Shown: positions 28,555-37,543 of the stretch, in pieces
Numbering within the stretch: the stretch's first letter is position 1
Layout of the letters: every line of letters starts with the position of its first letter
Assembly: GCF_037201975.1 (NCBI RefSeq)
Contig: NZ_CP147520.1
Location: 5,146,001 to 5,210,000 of the forward strand
Source: Streptomyces sp. TG1A-60
Lineage (GTDB): Bacteria; Actinomycetota; Actinomycetes; Streptomycetales; Streptomycetaceae
DNA length: 64,000 nt
Direction: 5' to 3'
Made by a program: the position numbers and the translations under genes
The notes under the pieces: generated by a model
What the model saw: the letters and a program-made list of their open reading frames with translations, nothing else
Told to the model about the DNA's origin: nothing
The model's database searches: none

Positions 28555-28628
28555 GCCACACCGGCACCAGCCGTTCACGCACCACCACAGGGGGCCGTCA
28601 GGCCTGCAACCAGGAGGAGGGCCTTTCC

Positions 28629-29027
28629 ATGGCCGCAAGCCGCCGACGTCGTACGACCGCCATCGCCGGAACCATAGCCGCCGTCGCTCTCACGGCCGGG
28701 CTCACCACCGGCTGCGACGCCGTGAGCAAGGCCCTGGACTGCGTCCAGACCGCCGACGCCATCGCCCAGAGCGTGGGCGAACTCCAGCAGGCCGTCGAGA
28801 GCGCGTCGAACGACCCGACGCAGCTGGAGGAGTCCCTCGACTCCATCGACAAGAACCTCGGCGAGATCGGCGACAAGACCGACAACACCGACGTCAACAA
28901 GGCCGTCGACGACCTCCAGAAGGCCGTCACCGACACGCGTACGGCAGTCGAGAACGGCGACGCGACCCCCGACATCAGCGGCATCACGGACGCGGCGGGC
29001 GAACTGACGAACGTCTGCACGTCGTAA
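28629..29027 (+). CDS. Small secreted lipoprotein, function unknown
   Basis: A 132-residue protein with a basic start (MAASRRRRTT), a hydrophobic signal and a lipobox (LTTGC) at about residue 30, so it should be a surface lipoprotein. The mature part is acidic and helical, with long Asp/Glu/Asn/Lys stretches (LEESLDSIDKNLGEIGDKT) that could form coiled coil, and two further cysteines at the ends that may form a disulfide. A GGAGGAGGG site precedes the ATG. It lies between rph and rdgB and may be specific to streptomycetes; I do not recognise a family. Confidence 0.8.
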   Translation: MAASRRRRTTAIAGTIAAVALTAGLTTGCDAVSKALDCVQTADAIAQSVGELQQAVESASNDPTQLEESLDSIDKNLGEIGDKTDNTDVNKAVDDLQKAVTDTRTAVENGDATPDISGITDAAGELTNVCTS

Positions 29028-29068
29028 CGCGGGTCAGCGGGTGGGCGGGGATCGCGATACTGGTGGGC

Positions 29069-29671
29069 ATGACCCGCCTGATCCTCGCCACCCGCAACGC
29101 CGGCAAGCTCACCGAACTCAAGGCCATCCTCGCCGACGCAGGCCTCTCCCACGACCTCGTCGGCGCGGACGCCTACCCCGACGTCCCCGACGTCAGGGAA
29201 ACCGGCGTCACCTTCGCCGAGAACGCCCTGCTGAAGGCCCACGCCCTGGCCCGCGCCACGGGCCACCCCGCCATCGCCGACGACTCCGGCCTCTGCGTCG
29301 ACGTCCTGAACGGCGCCCCCGGCATCTTCTCGGCCCGCTGGGCAGGCCGCCACGGCGACGACAAGGCCAACCTGGAGCTGCTGCTGGCCCAGCTCGACGA
29401 CATCGCCGACGAACACCGGGGCGCCCACTTCACCTGCGCCGCGGCCCTCGCGTTGCCGGACGGCACGGAACGGGTCGTCGAGGGCCGACTGAGGGGCGTC
29501 CTCCGGCATGCGCCGGTCGGCACGAACGGCTTCGGCTACGACCCCGTCCTCCAGCCGGACGGCGACACCCGAACCTGCGCCGAGCTGACCGCTGAGGAGA
29601 AGAACGCGATCAGCCACCGGGGGAAGGCGTTCCGGGGACTGGTGCCGGTGCTGCGGGAGCTTTCGGGCTGA
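29069..29671 (+). CDS. rdgB: Non-canonical purine NTP pyrophosphatase (RdgB/HAM1)
   Basis: A 200-residue house-cleaning enzyme that hydrolyses dITP, XTP and similar nucleotides to monophosphates so they are not built into DNA. Motifs are LATRNAGKLTELKAIL at the start, TFAENALLKA, the metal and catalytic ADDSGLCVDVLNGAPGIFSAR and the C-terminal FGYDPV and NAISHRGKA. ATG 29069 is chosen; a GTG two codons earlier exists. A -10-like CGATACT stands about 14 bases upstream without a clear ribosome site. Confidence 0.96.
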   Translation: MTRLILATRNAGKLTELKAILADAGLSHDLVGADAYPDVPDVRETGVTFAENALLKAHALARATGHPAIADDSGLCVDVLNGAPGIFSARWAGRHGDDKANLELLLAQLDDIADEHRGAHFTCAAALALPDGTERVVEGRLRGVLRHAPVGTNGFGYDPVLQPDGDTRTCAELTAEEKNAISHRGKAFRGLVPVLRELSG

Positions 29672-29720
29672 GAGCCTGTCGGGTGACCTCCGGTTGTCAG
29701 GCGAAAGGCTCTGAGGCATG

Positions 29721-29752
29721 AGAGGGGGCCGCCCAGGTGGACGGCCCCCTCT
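29721..29752. terminator. Terminator beyond the tRNA-Leu gene
   Basis: An 11-bp perfect stem (agagggggccg with cggccccctct) and a 10-base loop, between the rdgB stop and the 3' end of the leftward tRNA gene; it can end both. Confidence 0.8.
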
Positions 29753-29759
29753 GCGTGGG

Positions 29760-29843
29760 TGCGGCCGGTGGGACTCGAACCCACACGGGATTTCTCCCAC
29801 GGCGTTCTAAGCGCCGCTTGGCTGCCAGTTACAACACGGCCGC
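29760..29843 (-). tRNA. tRNA-Leu (anticodon UAG)
   Basis: An 84-base cloverleaf with a long variable arm as expected for leucine. The acceptor stem gcggccg pairs perfectly with cggccgc, the discriminator is A, the T arm has TGGGTTCGAGTCCCA, and the anticodon stem CGGCG/CGCCG closes the loop CTTAGAA with anticodon TAG. The variable arm is GGGAGAAATCCC. CCA is not encoded. It reads the rare CUA codon and perhaps other CUN codons. tRNA genes often serve as integration sites, but no phage gene adjoins this one. Confidence 0.95.
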
Positions 29844-29962
29844 GTGCACGGCCATGGTACCGGTCAGACGGCGCCGACTCCCTCTGCACCAGGTGCTGGT
29901 GATCGCATGGCAGGAGGTGCGTCGTCCGACGCGCGCCGTCATGTTTCACAGCCGGACGAACC

Positions 29963-30427
29963 TCAGATGCCCAGGTCTTTGATGATCTTGGCTACGTGGC
30001 CCGTCGCGCGGACGTTGTAGAGGGCCCGTTCGACCTTGCCCTCCTCGTCGACGACAATCGTGGAGCGGATGACGCCGAGGTAGGTCCTGCCGTAGTTCTT
30101 CTTCTCGCCGAAGGCGCCGTACGCGTCGAGGACCGTCTTGTCGGGGTCGCCGAGAAGGGTGACCTTGAGGGATTCCTCGTCGCGGAACTTGGCGAGCTTC
30201 TCGGGCTTGTCGGGGGAGATGCCGACGACGTCGTACCCGGCGCCCGCGAGGAGCTCCAGGTTGTCGGTGAAGTCGCAGGCCTGCTTGGTGCAGCCGGGGG
30301 TCAGGGCGGCCGGGTAGAAGTAGACGATGACCTTGCGGCCCTTGTGGTCGGACAGGGACACCTCGTTGCCGTCGGCGTCCGGGAGGGTGAAGGCGGGGGC
30401 CACGTCGCCGGGCTGGAGTCGCTCGCT
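29963..30427 (-). CDS. bcp: Thioredoxin-dependent peroxiredoxin Bcp
   Basis: A 154-residue peroxiredoxin of the BCP/PrxQ group that reduces hydrogen peroxide and organic peroxides with thioredoxin. Peroxidatic and resolving cysteines are in TPGCTKQACDF, five residues apart as in atypical 2-Cys enzymes. The usual FTLPDADG start and VIRSTIVVDEEGK strand are present. ATG 30427 begins at MSERLQPGD. It diverges from the DUF3618 gene and lies next to the tRNA gene. Confidence 0.96.
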   Translation of the reverse strand, partial: SERLQPGDVAPAFTLPDADGNEVSLSDHKGRKVIVYFYPAALTPGCTKQACDFTDNLELLAGAGYDVVGISPDKPEKLAKFRDEESLKVTLLGDPDKTVLDAYGAFGEKKNYGRTYLGVIRSTIVVDEEGKVERALYNVRATGHVAKIIKDLGI

Positions 30428-30527
30428 CATCGGACCAGCGTAATGGCGGGCCCTGACAGCGCGGCGGCGGGTGGAGCTGACAGACTGTCCGCGACCAAGA
30501 GATTTCACCGACAACGGAGGCAGCGCG

Positions 30528-30857
30528 GTGGCGGAGACCTCGGACATCAGGACCCCGGCCGAGATCGAGGCGGACATCAAGCGCCGCCGCGACAACCTCG
30601 CCGAGACGCTGGACGAGATCGGCGTCCGCGTGCATCCCAAGACCATCGTGGGCGACGCCAAGGCCAAGGTCGTATCCAACCTCGACCACACCCTCGGCAA
30701 GGCGTACGTCTCGGTCAACCGCGTGGTGGGCGACGTCCGGGGGCAGTTCGTCACCGAGGACGGGGCGCCCCGGATCGAGCGCATCGTGCCCGTCGCCCTC
30801 GTGGTCGTCGGGGTCGTGGGGCTGCTCGCGCTCGGGACTCGGCGTCGTAGGGCCTGA
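30528..30857 (+). CDS. DUF3618 membrane protein
   Basis: A 109-residue protein with the DUF3618 core RTPAEIEADIKRRRDNLAETLDEI, a helical region and one C-terminal membrane helix (RIVPVALVVVGVVGLLALG) ending in a stop-transfer RTRRRR-type tail. Such proteins are tail-anchored and of unknown function in actinobacteria. Start GTG 30528 follows CGGAGG. The GroES-like gene begins 22 bases after the stop, so the two may be co-transcribed. Confidence 0.85.
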   Translation: MAETSDIRTPAEIEADIKRRRDNLAETLDEIGVRVHPKTIVGDAKAKVVSNLDHTLGKAYVSVNRVVGDVRGQFVTEDGAPRIERIVPVALVVVGVVGLLALGTRRRRA

Positions 30858-30879
30858 CGCGGACAGGTAGGTTCGGGGC

Positions 30880-31221
30880 GTGAGCGAGAAGACCCAGCAC
30901 GACAAGCTGCCCATCCGGATGCTGCACGACCGTGTGCTCGTGCGGCAGGACACCGCCGAGGGCGAGCGGCGGTCCGGCGGCGGCATCCTGATCCCCGCGA
31001 CGGCGGCCGTCGGCCGGCGCCTCGCCTGGGCCGAGGTCGTCGCGGTCGGCCAGAACGTCCGGGCCGTCGAGCCCGGGGACCGGGTCCTGTTCGACCCGGA
31101 GGACCGCGCCGAGGTCGAGGTCCGGGGGGTTGCGTACGCCCTGATGCGCGAGCGCGACCTGCACGCGGTGGCCGCGGACCGTTTCGAGGGGTCGGAGGAC
31201 TCCACGGGCCTGTATCTCTGA
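30880..31221 (+). CDS. GroES-like co-chaperonin (orphan paralogue)
   Basis: A 113-residue Cpn10-fold protein: IRMLHDRVLVRQD opens it, GGILIPATA corresponds to the region before the mobile loop, and VEPGDRVLFDPEDRAEVEV the later barrel strands. It is longer than GroES, the mobile-loop segment AVGRRLAWAEVVAVG differs from the canonical form, and no groEL is adjacent, so it is likely a second GroES-like protein and not the main GroEL partner. GTG start at 30880. A tandem repeat and a 20-bp hairpin follow. Confidence 0.85.
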   Translation: MSEKTQHDKLPIRMLHDRVLVRQDTAEGERRSGGGILIPATAAVGRRLAWAEVVAVGQNVRAVEPGDRVLFDPEDRAEVEVRGVAYALMRERDLHAVAADRFEGSEDSTGLYL

Positions 31222-31226
31222 TCTCA

Positions 31227-31262
31227 CGGGGATCTCGGGGATTTCGGGGATTTCGGGGATGA
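31227..31262 (+). repeat. Four tandem 9-bp units (cggggattt)
   Basis: Copies at 31227, 31236, 31245 and 31254 with small changes in the last bases (atct, attt, attt, atga), directly after the GroES-like stop. Confidence 0.9.
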
Positions 31263-31303
31263 CGGCAAGGGGCTGGTGACGATGTCACCAGCCCCTTGCC
31301 GTC
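31261..31303. terminator. Very strong bidirectional terminator
   Basis: A perfect 20-bp stem (31261-31280 with 31284-31303) and a GAT loop between the converging GroES-like and PBP genes. Confidence 0.95.
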
Positions 31304-31317
31304 AGACGATCAGGGCG

Positions 31318-34300
31318 CTAGGGGAACGTCCCCTCCGTCGCCCCGCCTCCGGTCGTCGTGCCGCCGTCCGTCGTGCCTCCGTCGGTCGTCACGCCCCCGT
31401 CGCCGGTGGTTCCGCCGTCCGTCGTCGTGCCGCCCGTGGAGGCGGCGCCTCCGTCGGTGGTCGTGCCGCCCGTCGACGTCGTACCGCCGTCCGTGGGGGT
31501 GCCGCCCGTCGTCGTGCCGCCGCCGGTGGTGGCGGTTCCGTCGCCCGTGCCGCCCTGGGTGCCGCCGTCGGGCCGGCCGGTCTCCTCGCCGCCCGTGGTG
31601 GTGCCGCCCTCACTCTCGTCGCCGGTGGCGCCGGGGTCGTCGGCGGGGGTGCTGGGCGGGGTGTAGACGACGTCGGCGCCCACCTGGAGGTCCAGGTCGA
31701 AGTCCTTGACCTTCTTGCCCTTCAGGGCGGCCTTGGTGAACTGCGCCCAGATCTCCGTGGGCGCCCCGCCGCCGTTGACGCGGGCCAGGCCCATGGCGCC
31801 GTACAGCGGACGGTGGGCGCCCGTCTCGGGGTCCTGGCCCATGACGGAGACGACGGTGGCGAGGTCGGGGGTGTAGCCGGCGAACCAGGCCGCCTTGTCC
31901 TCCTCGGCGGTGCCGGTTTTGCCGGCGGCCGGGCGGCCGACGGCCTGCGCGGCGGTGGCGGTGCCGCCCTCGACGACGCTGCGCAGGATGGACGTGGTGG
32001 TGTCGGCGGCCTTGCGGCTGACGGCCTGCGTGGACTCCGTGGACGGCAGCGTGACCGCCGCGCCGTCCTTGGAGATCTTCTCGATCATCGTGTACGTGCC
32101 GTGCCTGCCGTGGTTGGCGAGCGTGGCGTACGCCTCGGTCATGTCGAGGACGCTCGCGGTGGCGGTGCCCAGGGCGACGGACGGGTACGGGTTCATGTCC
32201 GGGGTGCCCTCGGGCAGGCCGAGGTCGATCGCGGTCTTCTCGACCTTCTCGGGGCCGACGTCCACGGCCATCTGCGCGTACACCGAGTTGACGGACTTGT
32301 CGGTGGCCTGGCGGACGGTGATGTCGCCGTAGTTGACGTAGTCCTCGTTCTCGGGGGCGTACGTCTCGCCGGGCCAGCCCACCACCGGGCGCTCGTTGGT
32401 GCCGTCGTAGACCGTGTTCGGGGTGATCGCCTGGCCGCTCTGGTTGTTGGAGGCGTTCTCCACGGCGGAGGCGAACACGAAGGGCTTGAAGGTCGAGCCG
32501 ACCTGGTAGTCGCGGCGGGTCGCGTTGTTCACGTACTGCTTGGTGTAGTCGATGCCGCCGTACATCGCGATGACCTTGCCGGTCTTCGGGTCGATGGAGG
32601 CGCCGCCGGCGCGGACGTAGTTGTCGACCTTGCGGTTCTTCTTGTCGAGCCTGTCCATCAGTTGGTCGTCGACGGCCTTGATGAAGGCGTCCTGCATCTT
32701 GGGCTGGATGGTGGTGGTGATGCGGTAGCCACCGCCGTTCTCCAGCGCCTCCTCGTCGATGATCCTGTGGTCGTAGAGGTACGACTTGATGGCCTCGACG
32801 AGGTAGCCGCGCTGCCCGGAGAAGGCGCTGGACGTGGTGGCCTGCTTCGGCATCGGGAACTTCATGCCGGTCCGTTCGGACTGCTTGAGCCAGCCCTCCT
32901 TGACCATGCCGTCGAGGACGTAGTTCCAGCGGGCGACGGCCGTGTTCTTGTTCTCGGGGTGGGCGACGACGTCGTACATGCTCGGCGCGTTGACCAGTGC
33001 GGCGAGATAGGCGCCCTGCCCGGCGGTGAGTTCGTCGGCGTCGACGCCGTAGTAGGCCTGGGCGGCGGCCTGGATGCCGTAGGCGTTGCGGCCGAAGAAG
33101 CTGGTGTTGAGGTAGCCCTCCAGGATCTCGTGCTTGGTCACCTCGCGGTCCAGCTTGATGGCGATGAAGAACTCCTTCACCTTGCGGGTGACGGTCTGGT
33201 CCTGGGCCAGGTAGTAGTTCTTCACGTACTGCTGGGTGATCGTCGAGCCGGACTGCTTGCCCTTGCCGGTCGCGGTGTTCCAGGCGGCGCGGACCATGGC
33301 CTTGGCGTCGATGGCCGGCTCGGAGTAGAAGTCGCGGTCCTCGGCGGCCAGTACGGCGTGCTGGGCGGCCTTGGAGACCCCCGACAGGGGGACGTTCTCG
33401 CGGTTGACCTCGCCGTCGCGGGCGATCTGGGTGCCGTCCGCGTACAGGTACACGTTGCTCTGCTTGGTGGCGGCGTCCTGCGGCTTGGGGATGTGGACCA
33501 GGCTGTAGCCCAGCACGAAGGCACCCATGATCAGCATGACCCCGACCACGAAGGCGCCGAGCACCATGCGCCAGGTGGGGACCAGACGCTTCCAGCCGGT
33601 GCGCTTGGGCCGCTTGGGCTTCTTCGCCTTGCCGGCCGGCGCGGCGGGCGTGATGTCGGGCACGTCGGCGGGGTCGGGCTTCCCGGCGGAGACGACGCCC
33701 AGGGCCTGGGTGGGCGTGTCCTCACCGGGCCGGGCGGGCGCCGCGCCCGGCGTGATGCCCAGAGTGCGGGTGGGGGTGTCGTCTTCGGGGGCCCCGGCGG
33801 ACGCCCGTGCGGGCCCGGCACCGGTCGCTCCGGCGGGTCTGCCGTCGCGGGCGTCGGTGGATCCGGTGTTGTGGGGGCCGGTGGGCCTGCCGTCAACGCC
33901 TCCGGCGGGCTTGGCGCCGCGCGCGTCGGAGGGCCGGCCGTCGGGGGTGCTGGTGGCTCGGCCGTCGCGGGCTCCGGTGGGCCCGGCGGCGCGGGCTCCG
34001 GTGGGTCCGGGGCGCTGGGCTCCGGTGGGTCTGTCGTCTTGGGTTCCGCCGGTGGGCTGCGCGCCGCGTGCGTCGGCGGGCTGGCCGTCGGGGGTGTCGG
34101 CGGAACGGCCGTCGCGGGCTCCGGTGGGTCCGCCGTCCGGGGCTGGGGCCGGGGCCGGCTCGGGCTTCCGGGTGGATGCCGGGCCGGGCCCGCCGCCGGG
34201 GGCGCCGGGCCTGCCGCCGGGTGCCGGAGCCGGCTTTCCGTCGGACGTCCCGCCGGGGGTCGCAGCGGGCTTGCCGCCGGGCGTTCCGTCGGGTGTCCCG

Positions 34301-34503
34301 CGGGGAGTCGCAGTGGGCGTCCCGTCGGGCGTCGTGCCCGGCTTCCCCTCGGGCGTCCTGTCGGGCGACGCGCCGGGCCCGCTGCCGGGCGTGGCCTTGG
34401 AGGTGTTGTCGCCGGACTCCGGGGTCGCGCCCGGAGTGCGCGACCCCGGATCTCTCGGTGCCCAGGCCGGGCCGTTCCGCTTCGGCTGCGGCTCGTCGCT
34501 CAT
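31318..34503 (-). CDS. Class A penicillin-binding protein with long low-complexity termini
   Basis: A 1061-residue bifunctional peptidoglycan synthase. Residues 1 to about 300 are cytoplasmic and very rich in Gly, Pro, Thr and Ala with repeats of the PDGxPxxARGA kind. A membrane helix follows (about 305-330), then the GT51 transglycosylase domain with AAEDRDFYSE, and the transpeptidase with STFKPF (Ser about 670), SVN and KTGT (about 861). The last 100 residues are Gly/Thr/Asp repeats (TTTDGGTT). Core domains are standard; both tails are unusually long. The start at MSDEPQ is preferred, though the frame is open 23 codons upstream. It polymerises and cross-links wall glycan at the membrane. 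Confidence 0.93.
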   Translation of the reverse strand: MSDEPQPKRNGPAWAPRDPGSRTPGATPESGDNTSKATPGSGPGASPDRTPEGKPGTTPDGTPTATPRGTPDGTPGGKPAATPGGTSDGKPAPAPGGRPGAPGGGPGPASTRKPEPAPAPAPDGGPTGARDGRSADTPDGQPADARGAQPTGGTQDDRPTGAQRPGPTGARAAGPTGARDGRATSTPDGRPSDARGAKPAGGVDGRPTGPHNTGSTDARDGRPAGATGAGPARASAGAPEDDTPTRTLGITPGAAPARPGEDTPTQALGVVSAGKPDPADVPDITPAAPAGKAKKPKRPKRTGWKRLVPTWRMVLGAFVVGVMLIMGAFVLGYSLVHIPKPQDAATKQSNVYLYADGTQIARDGEVNRENVPLSGVSKAAQHAVLAAEDRDFYSEPAIDAKAMVRAAWNTATGKGKQSGSTITQQYVKNYYLAQDQTVTRKVKEFFIAIKLDREVTKHEILEGYLNTSFFGRNAYGIQAAAQAYYGVDADELTAGQGAYLAALVNAPSMYDVVAHPENKNTAVARWNYVLDGMVKEGWLKQSERTGMKFPMPKQATTSSAFSGQRGYLVEAIKSYLYDHRIIDEEALENGGGYRITTTIQPKMQDAFIKAVDDQLMDRLDKKNRKVDNYVRAGGASIDPKTGKVIAMYGGIDYTKQYVNNATRRDYQVGSTFKPFVFASAVENASNNQSGQAITPNTVYDGTNERPVVGWPGETYAPENEDYVNYGDITVRQATDKSVNSVYAQMAVDVGPEKVEKTAIDLGLPEGTPDMNPYPSVALGTATASVLDMTEAYATLANHGRHGTYTMIEKISKDGAAVTLPSTESTQAVSRKAADTTTSILRSVVEGGTATAAQAVGRPAAGKTGTAEEDKAAWFAGYTPDLATVVSVMGQDPETGAHRPLYGAMGLARVNGGGAPTEIWAQFTKAALKGKKVKDFDLDLQVGADVVYTPPSTPADDPGATGDESEGGTTTGGEETGRPDGGTQGGTGDGTATTGGGTTTGGTPTDGGTTSTGGTTTDGGAASTGGTTTDGGTTGDGGVTTDGGTTDGGTTTGGGATEGTFP

Positions 34504-34789
34504 CGTGCTGCCGTACTCCTGTTTTCGCGTCGTACGTTCATTTCCGTACGGACTCGTACGCCTTGCGCCCACTCCGGGCCGGTTCTGCGCCCCTGAGTAA
34601 AGACTCTCGTACCGTTCGATCCGTTCCCGGATCGAGGAACGTGCCCCTCACGCCCCCCGCGCACCACCGTCCGCCCCGAAAACGCGTGGCAGGCCACCTG
34701 GGCCGCGGACTAGGCTCCTTCGCTTCGGCCCGAATCGGTCCAGGCCTCGGCCTTTCGCCTAACTCTGCGCAGCGGATGGGGGTTTCCTC
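34504..34789. other. Divergent control region between PBP and ABC-2 genes
   Basis: 286 bases with no gene. It has a moderately A/T-rich patch upstream of the PBP start (34510-34560) and must contain both promoters. Confidence 0.4.
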
Positions 34790-35590
34790 GTGGGCACAGG
34801 GCGGTTGTACGCCGCCGTCGCCGCCGGTGGGTTCAGGCGGTACGCGACATATCGGGTGGCCACCGCGGCTGGGGTGTTCACCAACACCGTCTTCGGCTTC
34901 ATCCTCGCATACACCTACATGGCCCTCTGGCACGAGAAGCCCCACCTCGGCGGCTACGACCAGGCGCAGGCCCTCACCTATGTATGGGTCGGTCAGGCCA
35001 TGTTCGCGGTGATGGTGCTGGGAAGCGCGGGATTCGAGGAGGAGCTGATCGAGCGGATCCGCACGGGCGACATCGCGGTGGACCTGTACCGGCCGGTCGA
35101 CCTCCAGCTGTGGTGGCTCGCCGCCGACCTGGGCCGGGCCCTGTTCCAACTGCTCGGCCGGGGCGTCGTCCCCATGATGTGCGGCGCGCTCTTCTTCGAC
35201 CTGGCGCTGCCGTCCGGCCCGCTGCCCTGGCTCGCCTGTCTCGTCGCGGTCGCCCTGGGCGCCGTGGTCAGCTTCGCGATCCGGTACATCGTCGCCCTGT
35301 GGGCGTTCTGGCTCCTCGACGGCGCCGGAGCGATGCAGATCACCTGGCTCACCGGGGTCTTCTTCTCCGGCATGCTGCTGCCGCTCAACGTCTTCCCGGG
35401 CGCCCTCGGCGAACTCGCCCGCGCCCTGCCCTGGTCCGCCCTGCTCCAGGCGCCCGCCGACGTCCTGCTGGGCGAGGCCGACCCCTGGGGGACGTACGCC
35501 TTCCAACTCGCCTGGGCGGCGGTGCTGCTGGCGGTCGGGCGGCTGATCCAGTCGGCGGCGACGCGGAAGGTGGTGGTCCAGGGTGGCTGA
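34790..35590 (+). CDS. ABC-2 type transporter permease (COG4587-like)
   Basis: A 266-residue membrane protein with six predicted helices, the first of two ABC-2 permeases in a three-gene exporter. It begins MGTGRLYAAVAAGGFRRY with GTG; the segment ELIERIRTGDIAVDLYRPV is the conserved cytoplasmic loop of the group, and FFSGMLLPLNVFPGAL lies in the fifth helix region. The second permease begins inside its last codons (8-base overlap). The substrate is unknown; relatives are annotated as uncharacterised or drug exporters. Confidence 0.88.
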   Translation: MGTGRLYAAVAAGGFRRYATYRVATAAGVFTNTVFGFILAYTYMALWHEKPHLGGYDQAQALTYVWVGQAMFAVMVLGSAGFEEELIERIRTGDIAVDLYRPVDLQLWWLAADLGRALFQLLGRGVVPMMCGALFFDLALPSGPLPWLACLVAVALGAVVSFAIRYIVALWAFWLLDGAGAMQITWLTGVFFSGMLLPLNVFPGALGELARALPWSALLQAPADVLLGEADPWGTYAFQLAWAAVLLAVGRLIQSAATRKVVVQGG

Positions 35591-36485
35591 CCTCGACGAG
35601 CGCGCGGACGGACGCCCGGTCGCACCGGTCCGGGAGGCGGGCACGGAGGACCCGTTCGGCGAGTACGGCACGTACCGCCGTGTACGGGACGGGCTGCGCG
35701 CCTACCGCATGATCGCCGCCATGTGGATCCGTTCCACGATGGCCTACCGCGCCTCCTTCGCGATGACGACGTTCGGCAACTTCGCGGCGACCTCCTTCGA
35801 CTTCGTCGCGATCCTGCTGATGTTCTCCCAGGTCGACGAGCTCGGCGGCTTCTCCCTGCCCGAGATCGCCCTGCTGTACGGCACCTCCGCCGTCGCCTTC
35901 GGGCTCGCGGACCTGATGATCGGTTCGATGGACCGGCTCGGGCGCCGGGTCCGCGACGGCACGCTGGACACCCTCCTGGTCCGCCCCGTCCCGGTGCTCG
36001 CCCAGGTCGCCGCCGACAAGTTCGCGCTGCGCCGCCTGGGCCGGGTCACCCAGGGGCTGTTCGTCCTCGGGTACGCCCTGACGACGCTCGACATCGCCTG
36101 GACCCCGGCCAAGGTGCTGATGATCCCGCTGATGGTGGGCAGCGGCGGGCTGATCTTCGCGGCGGTGTTCGTCGGGGGCGCGGCCTTCCAGTTCGTCGCG
36201 CAGGACGCCTCCGAGGTGCAGAACGCCTTCACCTACGGCGGCGCGACCCTCCTGCAGTACCCGCCGGCCCTCTTCGCCAAGGACCTGCTGCGCGGCGTGA
36301 CCTTCGTCCTGCCGCTCGCCTTCGTCAACTGGGTGCCCGGGCTCTACGTCCTGGGCCGCCCCTACCCGCTCGATCTACCGTCCTGGCTGGCGTTCGCGCC
36401 ACCGCTGGTCGGGGTGGCCTGCTGTGCGCTGGCGGGGGTCGCGTGGCGGGCGGGGCTGCGTTCGTATCGGAGCACGGGGAGTTAG
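35583..36485 (+). CDS. ABC-2 type transporter permease (COG3694-like)
   Basis: A 300-residue permease with about 40 cytoplasmic residues before six helices. The loop SMDRLGRRVRDGTLDTLLVRPVPVLAQ matches the loop of its partner. GTG start overlaps the upstream stop by 8 bases, and the ATPase gene starts 6 bases after its stop, so the three genes are translated as a set. It would form the heterodimeric channel with the preceding protein. Confidence 0.88.
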   Translation: MADLDERADGRPVAPVREAGTEDPFGEYGTYRRVRDGLRAYRMIAAMWIRSTMAYRASFAMTTFGNFAATSFDFVAILLMFSQVDELGGFSLPEIALLYGTSAVAFGLADLMIGSMDRLGRRVRDGTLDTLLVRPVPVLAQVAADKFALRRLGRVTQGLFVLGYALTTLDIAWTPAKVLMIPLMVGSGGLIFAAVFVGGAAFQFVAQDASEVQNAFTYGGATLLQYPPALFAKDLLRGVTFVLPLAFVNWVPGLYVLGRPYPLDLPSWLAFAPPLVGVACCALAGVAWRAGLRSYRSTGS

Positions 36486-36491
36486 GGACAC

Positions 36492-37490
36492 ATGAGCGAC
36501 GACGACCGGTTCATCGAACTCGACCGGATCGAGAAGGTCTTCGACGTCCGCAGGAAGACCGGGTTCCTGCGGCGGGAGCGGCGGGAGGTGCGGGCCGTCG
36601 ACTCGATCTCCTTCACGGTGGCGCGCGGCGAGATGGTCGGCTACATCGGGCCGAACGGCGCGGGGAAGTCCACCACCATCAAGATGCTGACGGGCATTCT
36701 GACGCCGAGCGGGGGACGCCTGCGGGTCGCCGGCATCGACCCGTCCCGTGAGCGGACGCGGCTCGCCCGGCGGATCGGGGTGGTGTTCGGGCAGCGTACG
36801 ACCCTGTGGTGGGACCTCCCGCTGATCGACTCCTACCGCCTGATGCGCCGTATGTACCGCGTCCCCGACGCCCGTTACCGCCAGAACCTCGATCGCTGTG
36901 TCGAACTCCTCGAACTGGCGGACCTGCTGGACGTGCCCGTACGGCAGCTCTCGCTCGGCCAGCGCATGCGCGGCGACATCGCGGCGGCCCTGCTGCACGA
37001 CCCCGAGGTGCTGTACCTGGACGAGCCGACGATCGGGCTCGACGTGATCAGCAAGGCCAGGGTCCGCGAGTTCCTCAGGAACCTCAACACCGAGCAGGGC
37101 ACGACCGTGCTCCTCACCACGCACGACCTCCAGGACATCGAGCAGCTCTGCCGCCGGGTGATGGTCATCGACCACGGGCGCCTGATGTACGACGGCCCGC
37201 TGGCCGGGCTGCACGAGGTGGGCGAGAGCGAGCGCACCCTCGTCGTCGACCTGGAGCGCGAACTCCCGCCGGTCGAGGCCGAGCCCGCCCGTGTCGTACG
37301 GGTCGAGGGGCCCCGGCAGTGGCTCGCCTTCCCCGCGTCGGAGTCGGCGGCGCCGCTGGTCGCGCGGATCGCCTCGCGGTATCCGCTGGTGGACCTGTCG
37401 GTCCGGGAGCCGGACATCGAGGCCGTGATCGCCCGGATGTACGCGCAGCAGGCAGAGCGGGTGGGGGAGACGGGTCAGGCCGTGCCGTAG
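36492..37490 (+). CDS. ABC-2 exporter ATP-binding protein (COG4586-like)
   Basis: A 332-residue ATPase: Walker A GPNGAGKSTT at about 58, Q-loop VFGQRTTLWWDLP, signature LSLGQRMRGD in place of LSGGQ, Walker B EVLYLDEPTIGLD and H-loop TTHDLQDIE. The LSLGQRMR signature and the WW dipeptide after the Q-loop are typical of the COG4586 group. A C-terminal 90-residue extension probably contacts the permeases. It completes the exporter. Confidence 0.93.
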   Translation: MSDDDRFIELDRIEKVFDVRRKTGFLRRERREVRAVDSISFTVARGEMVGYIGPNGAGKSTTIKMLTGILTPSGGRLRVAGIDPSRERTRLARRIGVVFGQRTTLWWDLPLIDSYRLMRRMYRVPDARYRQNLDRCVELLELADLLDVPVRQLSLGQRMRGDIAAALLHDPEVLYLDEPTIGLDVISKARVREFLRNLNTEQGTTVLLTTHDLQDIEQLCRRVMVIDHGRLMYDGPLAGLHEVGESERTLVVDLERELPPVEAEPARVVRVEGPRQWLAFPASESAAPLVARIASRYPLVDLSVREPDIEAVIARMYAQQAERVGETGQAVP

Positions 37491-37543
37491 CCCGATGCGG
37501 CCGTCTCGTAGCCGGGAGTAGGGGTTCCTCGTAGGCTGATCGT

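Noticed and set aside
29760..29843. Integration site of a genetic element at tRNA-Leu
   Set aside because: No integrase or duplicated tRNA 3' end is seen around; the neighbours are core genes.
31276..34596. An open frame of 1106 codons on the plus strand opposite the PBP gene
   Set aside because: It arises from high GC at third positions of the PBP gene; low-complexity Gly/Val/Arg sequence without family likeness.
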